Shown piece after piece: positions 59,366 through 64,000 of a stretch of DNA of 64,000 nt. The notes beneath the pieces are model-generated. The model searched no databases and had not been told where the DNA came from. It was given only the letters and a program-made list of their open reading frames with translations. The DNA comes from Puffinus mauretanicus (lineage: Eukaryota; Chordata; Aves; Procellariiformes; Procellariidae), in contig JAJKFH010002646.1 in NCBI GenBank assembly GCA_023333565.1, positions 2,046,001 through 2,110,000 on the forward strand. The letters are read 5' to 3'. Each line of letters opens with the position of its first letter. Within the stretch, counting starts at the first letter, position 1. Position numbers and translations under genes: made by a program.

Positions 59366-62300
59366 ATCTGCCATGATAGTAATTTTTTTTTCCTTCTTTT
59401 TTTTTCTTAAATGTGTTAAAACAGAATTATTTAAAAAATGGTTCAGGTGTTTTCTCTCAGAGAGCGTCCTCACTTTCATTCTGTCCGTGGCAGGAATAGA
59501 CCATACTTCAACAGAAGTTATTTGCTTAATGCAGAAATAACAGAGAGAAGGACCTATGGACTGTTTATTTAGGAAGCAAGACTAGATAATAATTGTGATT
59601 CCTTCTGGCTTAAAATACTTGAAAACGTGCTGGGTTTCATGTTCCACTCATTTTCCCTAATACCATCATTTCTGACTGATTATCTCACCAGAGGCTTAGC
59701 TGAGCTGCGCTCATTCCCAAGGATCTCAGAAAGGTTACCTGAGGTGACACAAAAGATAGGTAAAAACGCCTGAGCGAAGCCACAATAACCTTTTTCAGCT
59801 TTTAAAAAACAAAACCAATGAAACAAAAAAAAAAATCAACCAACAACCAATTGTCTTCTATAATGTAGGAAAGGAGAGAAGTACTGGCTGTATCTCCCTT
59901 CCGTGCAGCAAATGAGTTCCATGTACAGAGGATGCAAGTACCTACATCCCAGCAAATTGTGCACCTTTCCAGCCCAAAAGAGAAGCAGTTTGTTAATTAT
60001 TCTAGAAACTGCTTATGAGTGGACATTTGGAAATTGCTAAGAAAAAGCAAGTGCTAAAACAATAGGGTCTACATTTACTGGTATGTATATTTCACAGTCA
60101 TTAGTACTTGCAGAAATGAGTGCAGCACCTCTAACAGCCCTGGGTTTTGTCTCCCGTATTAGTCAGCCCTCGTGGTGCTGTTATAACACAGTTGATATCT
60201 CAGGCTGTGGCTGGCAGGTGGTAGCTATGCCCAGACCTAGACAAGGTTTTGGGTACCATCGGAAAAAGCTGGAAAGGTTTGCTATATTCAGCAGAGAGGC
60301 AGCAGGGAAAGCGGTGCACGGGGGTGATGCACTCACGGCAGCCTGGGTTGCTAAGCATGCAGCCTGCTATGCCGCTAAGCAGGCAGGACCAGGCAGAGCC
60401 ATTAAGTCTGGAAGCAGCTGAGTATTTAATAAGCTGCATGCTACCGTGCATTTACATAGCTTAAGTTGTAGCAAAGCCCTAGCAGTAAAGGGTCAAAAGT
60501 GCAGGGCTTGAGGGCTGAAGCCCACGCAGACTGCACCGTAACCCACCCTGTCCTCAGCAGAAAGGACTTAGGGAGGAACCGCGAGAAAACGAGTCTCACT
60601 CCACCAAGAAGAATTTTAAAGGCCAAAACGCAGGAATGTTAAAAATAATTAAAGTTAAAGTACATGTGAGCAGGTCTGGCAAAGCTCGTTCACACAGAGG
60701 CTGCAGGGTATCTACGTGCCCCCAATAAACCGACCGTAAGGAGTGCAGTGAAAGGAAAATGAGATTCCCCTACTTCATGGTTTACATGTCTAAACCAAAA
60801 CAACTCTTTGCTCACCCTATCTGTGTGATCTTAAGATTCTTCTGTGTGAATCATTTGACACTTACTTATTTCCCAGTGTGCATATTTAACTATTTCCCTG
60901 GGCATCGTCTTCACCCTGACACTGCTGGAGGCCAGAGTCCTGTCTCACGTGGTGGCTCTCAGCAGCAGGCTCGCTGTCCTCTCTCTTTTCTCTCCCTCGT
61001 CAGCAAAGGCTGACCTAATACTCACACAGCTACCGGCTTCGGACAGGCGAGCCCATGTCTGATTTCACTTCCTCTAGCATAATCATGGACTTCAGTGACT
61101 GTGCTTTTCATTTATACTGATGTAACCAAGATTGACATCTGTCCCACAGCAAATATTTATCAGAGCATATCAAAGGAAAAGCAGACCAGAAGAGAAACAA
61201 GCAAAACAGCGAGTGCCATTAAACTTTGCCAAGACAGATTTCAAAGTCAATGAAAACCACCCCAGAGACACAGAGCTAAAATGTAGGACAAAGTAGAACA
61301 CTGAAAAAAATAAACACAAATTTCCAAACACTGATGTGCTACACAACAATTTTTAATTACTTATAACTGGAAAAGATTAAGAAGGAAAACCCGTGTAGAA
61401 CTAACAATATATGAGCAAAGTCAACAATCACCTTCCCGTTGCTTTTGTTAACATCTTGGCTTTGATATGTTTGCCCATCGCGGCTACCTCTTCGGGTCAG
61501 GGACCCCTTCTAGAGAGTAGTAAGAAAGCAACAGGACAACATCCACAACTGGCTTTCTAAAAGATATAAAATAACGGGATGCCACACTTTAATTAGATAA
61601 TTAAAACTCTGTGGCTGCTTTGCTACATGCCCAGGACACTCAGTTGCTTGGCAACAGACCTCTAATTTTTCTTCCTTGATATCCAGGTCACAGCCATTTG
61701 GATGAGAGGCTCTGTTCCAGCAGCAGTGCAGGGCAGTGGCACACAACTTCCCGTCCTGCTGTCAGTATCCCCCTGGAGTTCAGCACTTTTCAACTATATT
61801 TATAATTATAAAATCTGTTAAATGTTAAAGCCCTTCTAAAGGGTAGTTTCTCAATATTCACAAAGGTCAGGGGACATGTAAGCATATTAAAAACTTAGGT
61901 AGCCCTGTGTAACACCAGCAACTTCTCACATCAGCAGCAACAGTGTCTTGTCCTGTTCCAGCTAAAGAACATGACTAAAAGGGTAAAGAGAGAGAGAAGG
62001 AAAACAACTGTTTCATCCCCAGCTCTCCAGTTTCATCGAAAGTTAGGTCTACCCCATCCCTAACCTGTCATCCCACCTTCTTATGAGAAAAGGAAACGGC
62101 GTCCTAGAAGAGGTCTACCTACTGTGGAAAATCGCATGTTTTTGAGGAGTGTTGACTTGGCCAGCTAGCTGGAAGAAAAGCACGTAGCCCTGACCACTGG
62201 TACCAGTGCTTTGCCTGAGCTGCCATCATTTGAACTCCATACAGGCTCAGGATTATTAAATGTCATCAATCCAAGTGTCGTCAATCTATATGCAAGGCAC

Positions 62301-64000
62301 AGTTCCTCAGGGCCAGCCCTGCTTCAACTGGAAAGGCATAACAGCACATGCATGTTTTTGAAAACCAGATACTTTTTCATGAGACAGGAATATAGAGCAT
62401 GCTACCAAGGAGCGGGTGCGACAGAACAAACCATACAGACCAGATGGTAGTCACACTGCTTAATGCACTGTTGGAAGGTGCCCAGCTAGTCTAGTGATGA
62501 GCGATATAAGAACCTATATAGGATAATGCTCTTTGTTAAGTGCCAGCAATTTATTACATTATATTCCTGAGAACAGCTGAGGTGAATTAACCACAGTAAC
62601 CATTTACTATTCCTTCTGACAGCCCTGAGATCGTATCTGCACTGCTGCTGTGGTTGATGGTACCTTCTGGGCAGATGTGAACTTATTCAAAGCTAACCAA
62701 AAGCCAACTGTCCAGGTTAGCATCGTGCCAAACTCTACCCAAAAAAACAGCCAGCGGGTATATTAGCTTATGCTTGCTGCTACGCTAACCATCACTTGAG
62801 TTTTGGTCAACTTGGAGTGTGACCAGAACAGGCCTGCACCCACTCAGAAAACATAACAAAAACAGAGCTTGACAAAGATGATACACTAGGTGTTGCAGTG
62901 GTAGGGGGTTAAATGCTCCGCCCTCCAGCTACTTCGAGCAAAGGAATGGTTACTACTGATAAAGCAGGTCTAAGACGTTTGTATTCTTCTTCTCTTGTGT
63001 ACAGCCTACATCCATGCCTATGTATCACCATTTAGCTCTAAAAAGCATCCTTCAAGTTTGATTCTTTTTCATTAAAAAAATCCTTGAGCAATTTCATGGA
63101 AACAATGTTGCAAAGTGAAATTTGGCAGAATTCGTGGAGATTGTATTTTCTATTGCCTGTCCTGAATTTGATCTTACACTAGGGACAGGTGAGGTAAACA
63201 AAGCAGATCCTTGACCACAAAAATCTGGATTGCCTTGCTATTCTGGAAATGAAGCTAAGACAATACTGCTTTTCTTGCCCAGAGAACAGTCTGGCCCTGT
63301 AAGATTCGTATCTCATGTACAGAAGGGGAAATGAGTTAATTTTTACTTGGAAGAAGACCACTTCTCTCTATAGATGAGCACATCTTAAATACTGTTATTG
63401 TTTTATGAACTTCTGATGATCAGACAGTAGCCATTTTCTACATGATCTCCTGTGGAACAAAGTACAGAAATACTGCATGGTTGTGTTATGCATGAGCCAT
63501 CTACTCTTGAACCATCGCTGTCCTCATCCAGTTATCTGCAACATCTAATAAACCATGGATCAAAGTAGAGACCAAGTTAGACAGCCTTGGCAACCTTACC
63601 ATTCTGTATGAGCCAACTCAATAACTTGCCTTATTGTAGTTGGGACACAAGTATGAGTAGTTTCAAACTATGATTTAAGATTTTTGCTATGTTTATTTGG
63701 GTTATCCTGTAAAGGGAACATTCCACAGTATGATGGCATGCAATTATAACACACAAATCTGTCCACAGAGGAAACCTAGTCACCATCTAAAATCCCTAAA
63801 ATTATTACACAGTTTTAACACAAAAAATTATGTAGTTAAGTCAGAAAACAGGAAAAAGAAATTTTGTTCTTTCCTTTAAACATACAAAATCTGAAGAGGT
63901 AATTCAGAACATCAATTCTTTTTAAAAAAGAAAACCTCTCCAGAAAACCTTTCAGATTTCACACAAGCAGCTTGTTAAGAGGCAGTTTTGTTTTGGTACA
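59366..64000. other. Non-coding stretch, no gene seen
   Basis: Contains T and A runs (59382-59406, 59824-59838) and a short GA run (61988-61999). All open frames are short and without domain signatures. No RNA gene or repeat family recognised. Confidence 0.5.

Overview
The window looks like avian nuclear DNA. It carries three copies of the bird-typical LINE CR1, including the diagnostic ATTCTATG-type 3' tail repeats, and one small endogenous retrovirus. It is otherwise AT-rich, gene-poor sequence with a single compact CpG island. There is no bacterial-style coding density. Nearly all open frames are short, overlap on both strands and lack codon or domain signatures, so I leave them out as chance.

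Layout. Positions 1-4092 are non-coding sequence with two CR1 copies in head-to-head orientation (1251-1385 minus, 3376-4092 plus). Positions 4093-24461 are non-coding, probably intronic or intergenic, with three weak minus-strand exon candidates (7486-7665, 9655-9679, 14359-14432). A mosaic retroviral element lies at 24469-25551, flanked by a 7-base direct repeat. It has a lysine-tRNA-type primer binding site, a leader splice donor, a gag stub of 24 codons and a polypurine tract, but its two terminal segments hardly match each other. A longer CR1 copy with reverse-transcriptase remnants lies at 28048-29164. Positions 30180-30553 hold two perfect inverted repeats. A nine-copy 11-base minisatellite is at 41606-41704. 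The CpG island (about 45595-46860) holds GC boxes, a strong G-quadruplex motif, three regularly spaced CCAAT boxes and a minus-strand splice donor at 45962/45963. To the right (46861-64000) I see no gene, only a 19-base minisatellite (54033-54127), a perfect 44-base tandem duplication (56375-56462) and an 11-base-arm palindrome (59335-59365).

Interpretation. The simplest reading is that the CpG island is the promoter and first exon of a gene on the minus strand, and that most of the left 46 kb is its long first intron(s). I could not name the gene. One exon chain (46261-45963, 9679-9655, 7665-7486) stays in frame across its joins, but each piece is weak alone and the chain is a hypothesis. 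I found no tRNA, rRNA, CRISPR or operon, and no convincing new biological system. The most unusual items are the mosaic retroviral element and the perfect inverted repeats near 30.2-30.55 kb.
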